This document shows, in pieces, positions 1 through 9,378 of a stretch of DNA of 64,000 nt. Both the position numbers and the translations under genes were made by a program. The stretch comes from Oceanobacillus saliphilus (GTDB taxonomy: Bacteria; Bacillota; Bacilli; Bacillales; Amphibacillaceae), in the NCBI RefSeq assembly GCF_023522835.1, contig NZ_JALCZU010000002.1, positions 62,001-126,000 on the forward strand, in the 5' to 3' direction. Under the pieces are notes generated by a model. It was not told the DNA's origin. It searched no databases and was given only the letters and a program-made list of their open reading frames with translations. Numbering within the stretch: the stretch's first letter is position 1; every line of letters starts with the position of its first letter.

Positions 1-315
1 ATATTCAATAGCTTCTGGTATAGAATCGAGAAACGCCTTTAATACTTCTTCCCTTGTTCCTGTTCCAACCACCTCCTTTAAATATATTAATGCTTGTTCC
101 TTTGAATCAGACAAACCAAAATCTTTCATTTTACTATTGTTGGGAGCCCAAATTTGCCCACCAGAAATACTCGTGGTACCACCAAACTTGTTATATTTTT
201 CCAACACAGCAACCTTCTGCCCGTTGAGTGAAGCAACTAGTGCTGACATTAACCCAGCAGCACCTGATCCGACGACAATGGTATCAAATGATTGATTCCA
301 TTCTAAATTTTCCAT
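1..315 (-). CDS. FAD-dependent oxidoreductase, KstD/fumarate-reductase family (3' end outside window)
   Basis: Only the first 105 residues are in the window. The N-terminus carries a Rossmann FAD motif, V-V-G-S-G-A-A-G at residues 14-21, and an acidic end of the second strand (L-E-K, 38-40). Residues 45-60 (F-G-G-T-T-S-I-S-G-G-Q-I-W-A-P-N) are the second FAD signature seen in 3-ketosteroid delta1-dehydrogenases and fumarate-reductase-type flavoproteins. The ATG at 315 follows GAGAGGGATTAAA. Inference: it desaturates a cyclic ketone or acid intermediate. The substrate-binding and catalytic part is not visible, so a general fumarate-reductase-like enzyme cannot be excluded. It is the last visible gene of the catabolic island. 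Confidence 0.8.
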   Translation of the reverse strand, partial: MENLEWNQSFDTIVVGSGAAGLMSALVASLNGQKVAVLEKYNKFGGTTSISGGQIWAPNNSKMKDFGLSDSKEQALIYLKEVVGTGTREEVLKAFLDSIPEAIEY

Positions 316-422
316 TTTAATCCCTCTCTTCTAAAATTCCTTACAACCAACTAATTATTCACTTAATATAAACACGAAATATTCATATAATATTTTTTAA
401 TATGAACCTATTATACTTACCT

Positions 423-836
423 TTACCTTCTTAATTGTTTAAATTCGACTGTCACACCATTTAAACTTTCCTTATTCCCAAAAACCATTAGACTATTTCG
501 TGCGCCTTCTAAAGGTTTGTCAGAGTTTAATTTGACGTCTTGCTTTTTTAATAATTCCATTATTTGGTACACATCTTCTATTTCAACCGAAATGTGATGT
601 AAACCACCCATTTCTTCAAGAAAGTGATAAAAGTCACCTTTCTTCTTTAATGGTTGGATTAATTCCAATTCAATATTTTTAAAAACAATATAAGCAACCT
701 TCACTTGGAATTTTTCCATCACTATAGGGCCGTCAACTTTTATATCAAAGATTCTTTGATATTTTTTTATCATTTCGTCAATATTTCTGACAACTATGCC
801 TATATGATTTAAAAGATTAATATCATCCACCGCCAA
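423..836 (-). CDS. VOC-family protein, methylmalonyl-CoA epimerase-like
   Basis: A 137-residue glyoxalase/vicinal-oxygen-chelate protein made of two beta-alpha-beta-beta-beta modules. Metal-ligand candidates sit in the expected places: His in N-H-I-G near residue 11, Glu in I-E-L-E-L near 57, His in L-H-H-I-S near 80, and Glu in V-T-V-E-F near 132. This layout is that of methylmalonyl-CoA epimerase, which would handle propionyl-CoA released by branched side-chain oxidation. The start is uncertain: TTG at 836 or GTG at 830, twelve or so bases after the stop of the CoA-transferase gene and without a clear ribosome site, so translational coupling is likely. Another VOC activity is possible. Confidence 0.75.
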   Translation of the reverse strand: MAVDDINLLNHIGIVVRNIDEMIKKYQRIFDIKVDGPIVMEKFQVKVAYIVFKNIELELIQPLKKKGDFYHFLEEMGGLHHISVEIEDVYQIMELLKKQDVKLNSDKPLEGARNSLMVFGNKESLNGVTVEFKQLRR

Positions 837-848
837 TTAGACACAGAT

Positions 849-1994
849 TCACAATTTACCAAGTATTTCTTCATTATGTTCTCCAAGTTTAGGAGCCCTT
901 GAACGGATTTGGCCAGGTGTATCTGACAGTTTTATTGGAATTCCAATATATTTTAATTTACCTAACTCGTTATCTTGTGTTTCTATAATCATGTTACGCG
1001 CTTTAATTTGTGGATGATTTAGTGTTTCCTCTAGTAACAAGACTGGAGAGACACAAGCATCTAAGAGACCAAACACTTCCATCCAATCATCTAAAGTTTT
1101 CTTCTTAATAATCTGCTCAATTTCTCTCTTTAATTTCTGTTGTTCTTCGAAAGGTGCCTCTAGTAAGGGAATGAAATCTAAACGCTCAATACCTTGACAA
1201 AATTCCTTCCAAAACTTAGACTCAAGTGCCCCTACAGCAAGATACCGATTGTCAGCTGTCTCATACGCACTATAGGCTGCTTTTCCACCTGACAACCTTA
1301 GCTCACCTTTATGTTTATCCAGTCCAGCTAAATAGTCTGGGAGAATCGTCTGCATCCAGGATAAAACGCCATCGGTCATCGAAATATCGACAAATTGCCC
1401 TTTACCGGTTTGATCTCTTCCCAATAATGCTGTTAGGATACCAACCGCTGCCATTAGAGAGCCGCCTCCAATATCTGCAATTTGTGTTGGAGGGGGTATT
1501 GGTTTATTCCCTTTTTCACCACTGAATTGTAAGAGACCAGCAATACTTAAATAGTTAATATCATGTCCTGATTTATCTTTATAAGGACCATTTTGGCCAA
1601 AACCCGTAATGGCACAGTAAACAAGTCTGGGATTAACTTTTTTTAACGTTTCATAATCAAGCCCCAATCTTTCCATTACATTTGGACGAAAAGATTCCAC
1701 AAGAACATCAGACGTTTTGACTATTTCTATAAAGGATTCCTTATCCTCGCTTTTTTTAAAATTCAATGTAATGCTCTTCTTATTTCTATTGATGGATGAA
1801 AAAATCGCTTTATATTCACCAATCTTTGGTTCTCCCCACCTTGCATAATCTCCTAACTCTGGTTCTTCAACTTTAATAACTTCTGCACCAAAGTCTGCTA
1901 AAAGTTGAGTACAGTAGGGACCTGGTAAAAGTCTTGTTAAGTCAAGTACTCTAATGTTTTTTAAAGGCATAATTGCATTCAAATTAATAACCAT
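849..1994 (-). CDS. Family III CoA-transferase, alpha-methylacyl-CoA racemase-like
   Basis: A 381-residue CaiB/BaiF family protein. It resembles alpha-methylacyl-CoA racemase (AMACR) more than formyl-CoA transferase. G-H-D-I-N-Y at 143-148 supplies the His (H144), and Q-I-A-D-I-G-G-G at 171-178 supplies the Asp (D174), of the AMACR catalytic pair. T-G-K-G-Q is also present. AMACR inverts the 2-methyl stereocentre of branched acyl-CoAs such as bile-acid and pristanoyl intermediates so that beta-oxidation can proceed. The start may be ATG 1994 (purine-rich AAAGGA almost touching it) or ATG 1970, which gives the usual M-P-L-K start. CoA transfer is the alternative role. Confidence 0.82.
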   Translation of the reverse strand: MVINLNAIMPLKNIRVLDLTRLLPGPYCTQLLADFGAEVIKVEEPELGDYARWGEPKIGEYKAIFSSINRNKKSITLNFKKSEDKESFIEIVKTSDVLVESFRPNVMERLGLDYETLKKVNPRLVYCAITGFGQNGPYKDKSGHDINYLSIAGLLQFSGEKGNKPIPPPTQIADIGGGSLMAAVGILTALLGRDQTGKGQFVDISMTDGVLSWMQTILPDYLAGLDKHKGELRLSGGKAAYSAYETADNRYLAVGALESKFWKEFCQGIERLDFIPLLEAPFEEQQKLKREIEQIIKKKTLDDWMEVFGLLDACVSPVLLLEETLNHPQIKARNMIIETQDNELGKLKYIGIPIKLSDTPGQIRSRAPKLGEHNEEILGKL

Positions 1995-2067
1995 TCCTTT
2001 CTTTTATATATGAGCATTTCAGTATCTTGCTAATCGTACCGCTTTCAATTCCGGTTGAAGATATGCT

Positions 2068-2391
2068 CTACTTTAACGCTGAATATTCAGTTGGTGTCAT
2101 AATACTATTCATAATACGTAATGTTAATACGCCATTCTCTTCAGATTTCTGACGCCCTGTAACCCATTCAGGATCATTTAAAAATAAGGTCCAAGATTGT
2201 TCACGGTGAGCAAGGTCTTTGAACTCACATAGATAAACTAGCTTTGGTGCTTCACCAATTAATACATTCCAATATCCTATTACATTAATTTCGTGTTTTT
2301 CAAATAAAGGCTCTGTTAATCTCTGAAACCGTTCATGTAAGGCAGCAGCTTTACCCGGAGCAATGTAATATTCCCTTAGTTCATAAATCAT
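2068..2391 (-). CDS. NIPSNAP-family protein
   Basis: A small protein of 107 residues with the NIPSNAP ferredoxin-like fold: Y-E-L-R-x-Y-Y near the start, an extended helix with G-K, then G-Y-W and the W-x-x-F-x-x-D-P-E-W segment. The ATG at 2391 is chosen over the upstream GTG at 2400 because it has AGAGGTG seven bases upstream. NIPSNAP proteins are frequent in bacterial catabolic operons, but no enzymatic activity is established. Here the gene lies between the TRAP permease and the racemase-like CoA-transferase, so it probably belongs to the same operon. Confidence 0.8.
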   Translation of the reverse strand: MIYELREYYIAPGKAAALHERFQRLTEPLFEKHEINVIGYWNVLIGEAPKLVYLCEFKDLAHREQSWTLFLNDPEWVTGRQKSEENGVLTLRIMNSIMTPTEYSALK

Positions 2392-2432
2392 TGAAATCAC
2401 CTCTTTTAGAATTCGGTTGTATTTCTAAAATT

Positions 2433-3707
2433 TCACATTAGTGAAGGTAAATAAGTTGCAAGTTGTGGGAAAATAACCAATATTAAAATCAAAAGTAATA
2501 AAACAATAATAAAAGGAATCGAACCGATTAATACCTTATTAACTGGAACCCCCGAATTCTGATTCGTGATAAATAAATTCATTCCAACAGGCGGAGTAAC
2601 TAAACCAATCTCAAGAAGAAGAACCAAAACAACCCCAAACCAAATCGGATCATAGCCAAGCCCAACAATTAAAGGATAAACAAGTGGCAATGTTAGTAAC
2701 ATAGTCCCAATTAAATCCATAAACATCCCTAAAATTAGATACATAAGAAAAATTAGTAATAAAACAGTTAATGGAGAAAAGCCACTTAAAGAAATTGCGT
2801 TCAATATATCATTCCCTACTCTTGTCATTGCAATATAATAGGAAAAAACATGAGCTCCTACGATAATAGTGAAAATCATCGCAGTTTGTCTGGCCGTTGT
2901 CATTAATGAATCAATAATTTGTTTAGCATTTAATCGTTTTAATGCCAAACCAATAACAAGTGCACCAACAGCACCAAAGGCTGCTGCCTCTGTGGTTGTC
3001 GCTATACCAAAATAGATAACAATCAAAACCAGAACGATTAATAGAATAGCTGGCCAGATAGTTTTTAATGACATCCATCTTTCCTTCCATGTATATTTTT
3101 CAGTTTTTATGTTGTTTTTAAGACCTATCGCCACAACTGTTATGCATAATAAAAAGGCAAGTAGCAATCCTGGTAATATCCCTGCGACCAACAGTTGTCC
3201 AATTGAATTTTCCGTCTGTATGCCGTATAAAATCAAAGGAACACTTGGTGGAATTAATGCTGCTAATGTACCTGTTGATGTAGCTACTAATCCCGATGCT
3301 ATTGATTCTGGATATCTTGCCTGTATCATCTTAGGCACCGCTATTTGTGACATAACCGCAGTGGCAGCTATACTGGTTCCTGTCAGGGCACCAAAACCAC
3401 CGCTTGCTAAAACTGTAGCAACTCCCGCTCCACCAGGTGTGTGACCGACCCATTTTAACATACTATCAAATATGTCATCTGCAACTTTACTTTTTGAAAT
3501 AAAATGTGCCATTACGATAAATAAAGGAATTGCGCTGAAGGTAAAATTATTAACACTCCGATAGGCTGTTGTTGCTAATATACCATGTAAAACGTTATAT
3601 CCTTCCGAAAAAAATATTCCGAACGAACCAACAAAAAGCAACACAAAACCAATTGGCATTCCTATAAATAATAAAACTAACAATAAAACAATACTAAAAA
3701 GGAGCAT
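2433..3707 (-). CDS. TRAP transporter large permease, DctM-like
   Basis: A 424-residue, very hydrophobic protein with about twelve predicted membrane segments, the usual size of DctM subunits. Conserved DctM features include the N-terminal P-I-G-F region, G-x-x-T-G-x-S-x-A-A-T-A near residue 110, and the E-I-G-L-x-T-P-P-V-G-M-N signature near residue 370. It forms the ion-coupled channel that imports the substrate delivered by DctP. The ATG at 3707 follows GAGGTGAAAGG. It is encoded directly after the DctQ-like gene. The substrate cannot be read from the sequence; the surrounding genes suggest a carboxylic acid. Confidence 0.93.
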   Translation of the reverse strand: MLLFSIVLLLVLLFIGMPIGFVLLFVGSFGIFFSEGYNVLHGILATTAYRSVNNFTFSAIPLFIVMAHFISKSKVADDIFDSMLKWVGHTPGGAGVATVLASGGFGALTGTSIAATAVMSQIAVPKMIQARYPESIASGLVATSTGTLAALIPPSVPLILYGIQTENSIGQLLVAGILPGLLLAFLLCITVVAIGLKNNIKTEKYTWKERWMSLKTIWPAILLIVLVLIVIYFGIATTTEAAAFGAVGALVIGLALKRLNAKQIIDSLMTTARQTAMIFTIIVGAHVFSYYIAMTRVGNDILNAISLSGFSPLTVLLLIFLMYLILGMFMDLIGTMLLTLPLVYPLIVGLGYDPIWFGVVLVLLLEIGLVTPPVGMNLFITNQNSGVPVNKVLIGSIPFIIVLLLLILILVIFPQLATYLPSLM

Positions 3708-3754
3708 CCTTTCACCTCTGTTCCCTGTAATTTAAATACTTGTAAGGCAGGCTA

Positions 3755-4252
3755 TTACTCAAATTCCTTTTTATTTCGTATTATATTAATTGAATCAATT
3801 ATTAGGCGTAGACACAGTATAAAAATGCCTAAAGTAATGATCATCAAAGCAGGAGCTAAGGGAACTTTAAGTGGTCCAATAGACTGTATATTATTTGTAA
3901 GATATCTCAGTCCTTCATGAAAATTTTCTATGCCTAAAATAACAAGAACAGTTAAAGTTAATACATTACTAATCAGCCCGACAACCCTCTTTGTACTTTT
4001 TGAAAATTTACGATATAGAAAATTAACATTTACATGGCCGTTATGTTTCTGTGTGTAACTAATAGCAAAGTAAACAATAATAACCAATAAATATTCTCCA
4101 GTTAACTCCATTGTCCCAGCAATTGCGTTATTAAAAGCATATCTCATAAAAGCATCCGCAAAAATCCAGAACATCATCAAAAAAATAGTTCCCGCAGATA
4201 TATAAGTCAAATAGTCATCAATCTTATCTAGCCATCTATTTAACAGATTCAT
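3755..4252 (-). CDS. TRAP transporter small permease, DctQ-like
   Basis: About 165 residues with four hydrophobic segments, typical of the DctQ small membrane subunit. The N-terminal pattern L-N-R-W-L-D-K-I-D and the central F-M-R-Y segment fit the family. ATG 4252 is preferred to the longer reading frame because AGGGAGGGCGG lies just upstream. It sits between dctP and dctM, so the three genes form a complete tripartite carrier. A perfect 8-bp hairpin with a T-run separates it from dctP. Confidence 0.9.
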   Translation of the reverse strand: MNLLNRWLDKIDDYLTYISAGTIFLMMFWIFADAFMRYAFNNAIAGTMELTGEYLLVIIVYFAISYTQKHNGHVNVNFLYRKFSKSTKRVVGLISNVLTLTVLVILGIENFHEGLRYLTNNIQSIGPLKVPLAPALMIITLGIFILCLRLIIDSINIIRNKKEFE

Positions 4253-4283
4253 GTCCGCCCTCCCTAGCAAAATAAAAAACAAA

Positions 4284-4329
4284 GTCACTCGAAGATACTT
4301 TCATGAATTTTATTGTTTCAACGAGTGAC
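4284..4329 (-). terminator. Intercistronic terminator or attenuator after dctP
   Basis: GTCACTCG (minus strand, 4329-4322) pairs perfectly with CGAGTGAC (4291-4284) and is followed on the minus strand by TTTGTTTTTT. It lies between the DctP stop and the DctQ ribosome site. Partial termination here would make the binding protein more abundant than the permease, a common arrangement. Confidence 0.6.
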
Positions 4330-4381
4330 ATCATTTTCTCTTCACTTTTTCCAGTATTTTTTAAAGATGGACTTCACATGT

Positions 4382-5473
4382 TTATTTTTCTACTTCTTTC
4401 TGAAACATTTCCAACACTTTTTTTGCATCCTCATTATCTAGTTTCTCAATCCAAGATCTATTAAATTCGTCATAATAGTTCTTCCACTGATCCTTTTCAT
4501 CTTCTGTTAATTCATGTGTGGTAACCCCTTCCGATTCCACTAAATCTTGGAAAATTTCAAAATTTAGGGACTCTTGATATTCAGTCAATTTAATCCCTAA
4601 CTCTTCACCTTCTTGAAGAAGAATTTCTTGAATGTCTGATGGTAAACTTTGATATACCTCTTCATTTATAATTAATCCTTCTACTGTAGACCCCATATTA
4701 AGACCTAGTACTGCATATTCTACCAATTCAAGAATTCCATATTTTTCTGCAGAAGCATAAGGAAAATGAAACGCATCTACAACCCCTGTATTAAAAGCAG
4801 TATAGAAATCAGATGGACTTAATGATACTGGAGTAGCTCCGAGGTCGGTAACCATTCCACTAAAAATATCACCCGTCGCTTTTATTTTTAATCCTTTCAA
4901 ATCCTCTGGAACTTTAACTTCTTTCCCGTCCGTCATCATGTCGTATACAGGAATAAAAGCCAGAGACAAAGGTCTTACGCCATGATTTAAAAATTCATTT
5001 TCAAATATCGGCTCTTGTCGTGCTACTTTATTATAAGCTTTTGCACCTTGGGTAGTTGTTTCGTATAATCCAGGCATACTACTTAACATCACTGATAAAG
5101 GCATTTCATATGGCGTAAAAGGAGGAGTGAAATGGGAAATGTCTGCTATCCCGCTTTGCACCATTCTTAATGAGTCAGCAGCATTCCCAAGTTGTTGACC
5201 AGGATAAAACTCAAACTGAACCTGTCCCTCAGTTAAATCGGTTACCCTTTCCATAAAAGGTTCTAGAAATTCCGTAACAAGAAAAGTCTCTGCTGAATTC
5301 CATGTTGCTAGCTTTAGTCTGATTACATCATTATTAACTTCTATACCCTTTTGGCCACTCGTATTATTACTAGTTTCTGAACCTACACCTTCTGACGCAG
5401 AGCTACAGCCTGATAAAATTAAAAATAATAATATTAAACAGCTAGTTAATACCGATTGTTTTTTCAAAAGCAT
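4382..5473 (-). CDS. TRAP transporter substrate-binding lipoprotein, DctP-like
   Basis: A 363-residue extracytoplasmic solute receptor. It starts with a lysine-containing n-region and a hydrophobic stretch, then a lipobox L-I-L-S-G-C with Cys23, so it is a membrane-anchored lipoprotein, as expected in a Gram-positive cell. The body matches the DctP fold: L-K-L-A-T-W after the linker, Y-P-G-Q-Q-L-G near residue 90, and a central L-K-G-L-K-I-K-A-T segment holding the Arg/Lys region that binds carboxylates in this family. ATG 5473 is chosen because AAGGAGGG lies upstream; the frame opens earlier at 5521. It likely imports the substrate of the island. Confidence 0.92.
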   Translation of the reverse strand: MLLKKQSVLTSCLILLFLILSGCSSASEGVGSETSNNTSGQKGIEVNNDVIRLKLATWNSAETFLVTEFLEPFMERVTDLTEGQVQFEFYPGQQLGNAADSLRMVQSGIADISHFTPPFTPYEMPLSVMLSSMPGLYETTTQGAKAYNKVARQEPIFENEFLNHGVRPLSLAFIPVYDMMTDGKEVKVPEDLKGLKIKATGDIFSGMVTDLGATPVSLSPSDFYTAFNTGVVDAFHFPYASAEKYGILELVEYAVLGLNMGSTVEGLIINEEVYQSLPSDIQEILLQEGEELGIKLTEYQESLNFEIFQDLVESEGVTTHELTEDEKDQWKNYYDEFNRSWIEKLDNEDAKKVLEMFQKEVEK

Positions 5474-5690
5474 ATTATTTCCCTCCTTATTTTTGAATTC
5501 AACAGTAATTCTCCCATTCACGTAGTTATCCTAGTAGAAAAAGTAGAATCTAAGTTAATACTTCCAGAGAAATACATAGTAGGTGGGTTTATCTATTACT
5601 AAAAACAATAGATAAGTTAAGTTTTCTTATATCCCTGAAGATAAGGTTTATTAGCATTACAACTTCAATAGTAATCTACTTTTTTAGGAC

Positions 5691-6794
5691 TTAAATAGAA
5701 ACTTTAACCTTCTCATCCAGTAATAAGCGGGAGATTAATTCTCTATGAAAATAAACATCGCCTAACATAGTTGCACTTCTCCTTGATCGCTTGAAATAGA
5801 GATGGACGTCGCTTTCCCATGTGTAACCAATTCCTCCGTGCATTTGAATTGCTGTTCCTGTAATTTCATTACTAGCGTCGGATACATAGGATTTAACTAT
5901 AGAAGTTATTTTAACTATATCCTCATCCTCATTAGAATCGATTACAGCTGTAGCATAATCTAAAGCCGCTTTACTTCCTTCCAATAATAAATAAGATTCA
6001 GCAGCCATATGTTTTAATGCTTGAAACTTTGAGATTGATTGATTAAACTGTTTTCTTTCATTCGAATAGGCAACAGTTTTATTGAGAATTTCCTCACTAA
6101 GACCAACCATTTCAGCGCAAATTAATATTCTTCCAAGAGTCTCAATATCCTTGTGAATACTACTTTCTTCATCATTGTTAATTAAAAGGTTTTCAGTTGT
6201 GACATTGTATTCACTTAATATCACATCGTAAAGAGGGTATGTTTCGTCTATTGAATTTCTTTTCTTTACGGATACACTATCGTCACTCAAATTAACAATA
6301 GCAATCGCATCATTGTTACCTTCAAGCTCTACTTTGGTTAACATGTAATTAACATTTTCTGCAAATGGAACGAACGAGTATTTCCCAGTTAATTGAAAGC
6401 CCTCATGGCTTTTTCGCATACTTCCGTTATAAGATTCCCAAGCAATTGTACATAACTCTTCACAGGTTAATATTTCTTCATATATACTATTCGAGCCGTA
6501 TTTTTGTAAAATGTATGATGCAACTGAATTCTCTAAGAGTGGAAATGGTAACAAAACCCTTCCAGCTTCTATTGAGGTTAAAACAGCATACGTAATACCT
6601 TCAATTGATTCTGATTTTTCTTCCCAACTGATAGTACTTAATAACCCTTGAGAAGAAAGGATCTCTATGAGTGAATCTGGTAAATTACCGTTTTCTAAGA
6701 ATCCTCTTACTTTATCTATAGAAACATATTCTTTAAACATTCTATTAACGGATGCTTGTAAGATTTTTTCATCATTTGTATAATCAAAATTCAT
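5691..6794 (-). CDS. Acyl-CoA dehydrogenase-like protein (short partner of a pair)
   Basis: A 367-residue acyl-CoA dehydrogenase (ACAD) fold protein with a recognisable C-terminal domain: E-R-K-Q-F-N-x-x-I-S-K-F-Q-A-L-K-H near residue 245 and Q-M-H-G-G-I-G-Y-T-W near 325. The N-terminal half is divergent, and the end reads L-G-D-V-Y-F-H with no Glu at the usual catalytic site. It is encoded 50 bases after another ACAD (6847-8010), which suggests an alpha2beta2 heteromer like the steroid side-chain ChsE/FadE pairs. AAGGAGAAGG precedes the ATG. Confidence 0.85.
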   Translation of the reverse strand: MNFDYTNDEKILQASVNRMFKEYVSIDKVRGFLENGNLPDSLIEILSSQGLLSTISWEEKSESIEGITYAVLTSIEAGRVLLPFPLLENSVASYILQKYGSNSIYEEILTCEELCTIAWESYNGSMRKSHEGFQLTGKYSFVPFAENVNYMLTKVELEGNNDAIAIVNLSDDSVSVKKRNSIDETYPLYDVILSEYNVTTENLLINNDEESSIHKDIETLGRILICAEMVGLSEEILNKTVAYSNERKQFNQSISKFQALKHMAAESYLLLEGSKAALDYATAVIDSNEDEDIVKITSIVKSYVSDASNEITGTAIQMHGGIGYTWESDVHLYFKRSRRSATMLGDVYFHRELISRLLLDEKVKVSI

Positions 6795-6846
6795 TTGCCT
6801 TCTCCTTTTGTATCATTATTATTTTTGGGTCTATACATTAAATTCA

Positions 6847-8010
6847 TTACCTCTCCATACCTAATATTCTCTCTGCAATAATGTTTTTTTGTATTTGAGA
6901 GGTACCCGCGTAAATTGTCTCAGATCGCGACTTGATGAAGATATGATGAAATGCCCCCCATTTTACATCTTCTTCTCCCCAATACGGGGATTCACAACCT
7001 AAAACTTCCATTGCAAGTTCCCCAAATCTTTTGTGGTACTCACTCCAATATAACTTGTTAACTGAAGATTCAGTTGTGATTTTTTCATTATTAATTAATT
7101 TATTAACTGATTTCAGACCCAGGTATTTTAAAACCATAACCTCTGTATACATCTTCGCAATATTCTGTCTAAAATATGAACTACTTTTAATTGTTCTATC
7201 ATTTTTACTTTCCAACTCTCCTGATATTTCAATCAAGTCTAGTAATTCTTGATGAAATGCAGCTGCCTTCTCAATGGTGTCTCCACCCCGTTCATAAGAG
7301 AATGCTCTCATGGCCACGTTCCAACCATTATTCACTCCACCAACTACACAGTCACCTTCAAGAACTACATCGTCAAAAAACACTTCTGAGAAACTATCCT
7401 CTTCTCCACTCATTTGCTTTAATGAGTTGATGGTAATACCTTCCGTATTCATTGGTAAGATAAAAAGAGTTATTCCTTTGTGCTTAGGTGCATCACTATC
7501 AGTCCTTGCTAGTAAAATACCGTAATCTGCAAACTTAGCATTACTTGCCCAAATCTTTTGACCATTTATTATCCACTTTCCATTTTTATACTCTGCTTTT
7601 GTACGTAGAGAGGCTAAATCAGAACCTGCATTTGGCTCAGAAAAACACTGACACCAATTTTCCTCCCCGCTAGCTATTTTAGATAAATAACGATTCTTTT
7701 GACTCTCTGTACCGAATTCAAGTAAGGTCGGTCCAACTATTACTTTTCCTACAAAATTTGCTCCACGCGGGGAGTTTAGTCTGGCACTTTCCTCATTAAA
7801 TATTACCTGAAATACCTGATCCTTCCCTTGTCCATTATACTCGGGAGGCCATGTGGTAGCAGAATATCCTCCATTGAATAAAACTTTCTCCCAATCCAAT
7901 CGTTGTTGATACGTGTACCTACCATTATTACTTTCCGGAATATTATCCAGTAACCAGTGACGTACCTTTTCTCTATATTCTTCATGTTCCTTGGAATATG
8001 ATATATCCAT
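6847..8010 (-). CDS. Acyl-CoA dehydrogenase (long partner of a pair)
   Basis: A 387-residue ACAD with a well-preserved FAD site: C-F-S-E-P-N-A-G-S-D-L-A-S-L near residue 133, then W-I-I-N-G-Q-K-I-W. The C-terminus reads Y-A-G-T-S-Q-I-Q, so Ala replaces the Glu of the Y-E-G-T motif used by medium-chain enzymes. The base must lie elsewhere, as in isovaleryl-type or steroid-type ACADs. It is first of a two-gene ACAD unit with 5691-6794. A perfect GGAGGT precedes the ATG. A 169-base gap separates it from the upstream thiolase and may hold a separate promoter (TATAAT at 8075-8070, no good -35). Confidence 0.92.
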   Translation of the reverse strand: MDISYSKEHEEYREKVRHWLLDNIPESNNGRYTYQQRLDWEKVLFNGGYSATTWPPEYNGQGKDQVFQVIFNEESARLNSPRGANFVGKVIVGPTLLEFGTESQKNRYLSKIASGEENWCQCFSEPNAGSDLASLRTKAEYKNGKWIINGQKIWASNAKFADYGILLARTDSDAPKHKGITLFILPMNTEGITINSLKQMSGEEDSFSEVFFDDVVLEGDCVVGGVNNGWNVAMRAFSYERGGDTIEKAAAFHQELLDLIEISGELESKNDRTIKSSSYFRQNIAKMYTEVMVLKYLGLKSVNKLINNEKITTESSVNKLYWSEYHKRFGELAMEVLGCESPYWGEEDVKWGAFHHIFIKSRSETIYAGTSQIQKNIIAERILGMER

Positions 8011-8178
8011 CTAGTTAACCTCCATTGTTTAAATAAAATAATCCTTCCAATAAGTCGGAATATATCTGTATTATATGTCACTTAAAGTACAATCTAATCT
8101 TTCTTAAAATTGGTTTTAATTTTAAATTATTTATTCTTCAATAATAACTTTTTCTACATAGGTATATGTCACATCGTC

Positions 8179-9363
8179 TTAAGAAATCTCTTTACCGACA
8201 ATTGAGACGAAAGATACACACTGCCATGGGTTTCCTCCAAGATTATGGGTAAGCCCTATCTTTGGATTATCAAGCTGACGTTTTCCTGCTTTACCTTGGA
8301 ATTGAAGATACATTTCATACAACATCCGTAATCCGGTTGCCCCAATTGGGTGACCGAATGACTTTAAACCACCATCAGGATTTACCGGAAGTCTTCCATC
8401 CAGATCAAAATCACCATTCAGTACGTCTTTCCATGCTTGTCCTCGTTCACTAAAACCCAGGTCCTCATAAATAACGAGTTCAGTCGGTGTAAAACAATCA
8501 TGTACTTCAGCCATGTCTATTTCCTCTCTCGGATTCTCTATACCAGCTTCCTTATAAGCTGCATTAGAAGCTACAATATTTTCACGAATAGAAGTGAAAT
8601 CAAAGTCTTGCTTGATTCGTCCATCTCCAGGACCAGCTACAGTTGACAGCGCTTTCACATACATTGGATACTTTCGATATTTATGAGCATCCTCGCTCCT
8701 AACAATAACTGCAGCTGAAGCCCCATCCGCTACTCCAGAACAGTCCATAATCCCTAATGGGGAAGCAATTATGGGTGATTTTTCAATTTGTTCTAATGAG
8801 ACTTCATTACGGAATTGTGCTTTTGGATTTAAAGAACCATTTTTATGATTTTTCCAGGCAATTCGTGATAATACTTTCTTTCCTTGTTTGGGATCAAGTC
8901 CATATTTATTAAAATAAGCGGGAGCAAGAAATGAAAAACTTGCAGGCGCTGTAATGTTTGGTGAGGTACCATCGGAAGGAGGTCTATTACTAACAAGTCC
9001 GCTATAACCCGAATCCTTCAGTTTCTCAACCCCGATAGCCAGTACCACATCAAATACACCAGATGCAACAGCATAACAAGCATTTCTAAAAGCTTCTGAT
9101 CCTGTCGCACACATATTTTCAACCCTTGTTACCGGAATATATTTAGTTTTTAATGGCCCAGATAGTGTAATTCCCGCAACACCAGAATTCATAGTTCCTA
9201 ACCAAGCAGCCTCTATATCAGTAGGCAAAATACCTGCATCATCTAGCGCATCATATGCTACTTCAACGAGTAGATCATCAACACTTTTATCCCAATGTTC
9301 TGCAAAACGAGTGCAACCCATACCAACAACGGCTACCCTATCTCGTATACCTTGTTTACCCAT
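8179..9363 (-). CDS. Thiolase, SCP-x/lipid-transfer-protein type
   Basis: A 394-residue thiolase-superfamily enzyme of the SCP2/SCP-x class. The nucleophilic Cys is present in E-N-M-C-A-T-G-S (C85), and G-H-P-I-G-A-T-G near residue 340 supplies the His. A-E-V-H-D-C-F-T-P-T-E near 285 is typical of this class. The C-terminal C-x-G motif of ordinary thiolases is replaced by N-L-G-G-N-P-W-Q-C. It should cleave a 3-ketoacyl-CoA at the end of a beta-oxidation round; the class favours branched or steroid acyl chains. It follows the HMG-CoA-synthase-like gene by 15 bases. The start has AAAAGGAG upstream. Confidence 0.9.
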   Translation of the reverse strand: MGKQGIRDRVAVVGMGCTRFAEHWDKSVDDLLVEVAYDALDDAGILPTDIEAAWLGTMNSGVAGITLSGPLKTKYIPVTRVENMCATGSEAFRNACYAVASGVFDVVLAIGVEKLKDSGYSGLVSNRPPSDGTSPNITAPASFSFLAPAYFNKYGLDPKQGKKVLSRIAWKNHKNGSLNPKAQFRNEVSLEQIEKSPIIASPLGIMDCSGVADGASAAVIVRSEDAHKYRKYPMYVKALSTVAGPGDGRIKQDFDFTSIRENIVASNAAYKEAGIENPREEIDMAEVHDCFTPTELVIYEDLGFSERGQAWKDVLNGDFDLDGRLPVNPDGGLKSFGHPIGATGLRMLYEMYLQFQGKAGKRQLDNPKIGLTHNLGGNPWQCVSFVSIVGKEIS

Positions 9364-9378
9364 CTTTTACAGCTCCTT

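Noticed and set aside
5589-5615. TTATCTATT...AATAGATAA inverted repeat between an ACAD gene and dctP
   Set aside because: AT-only, short, no U-run and no matching copy elsewhere; not enough for an operator call.
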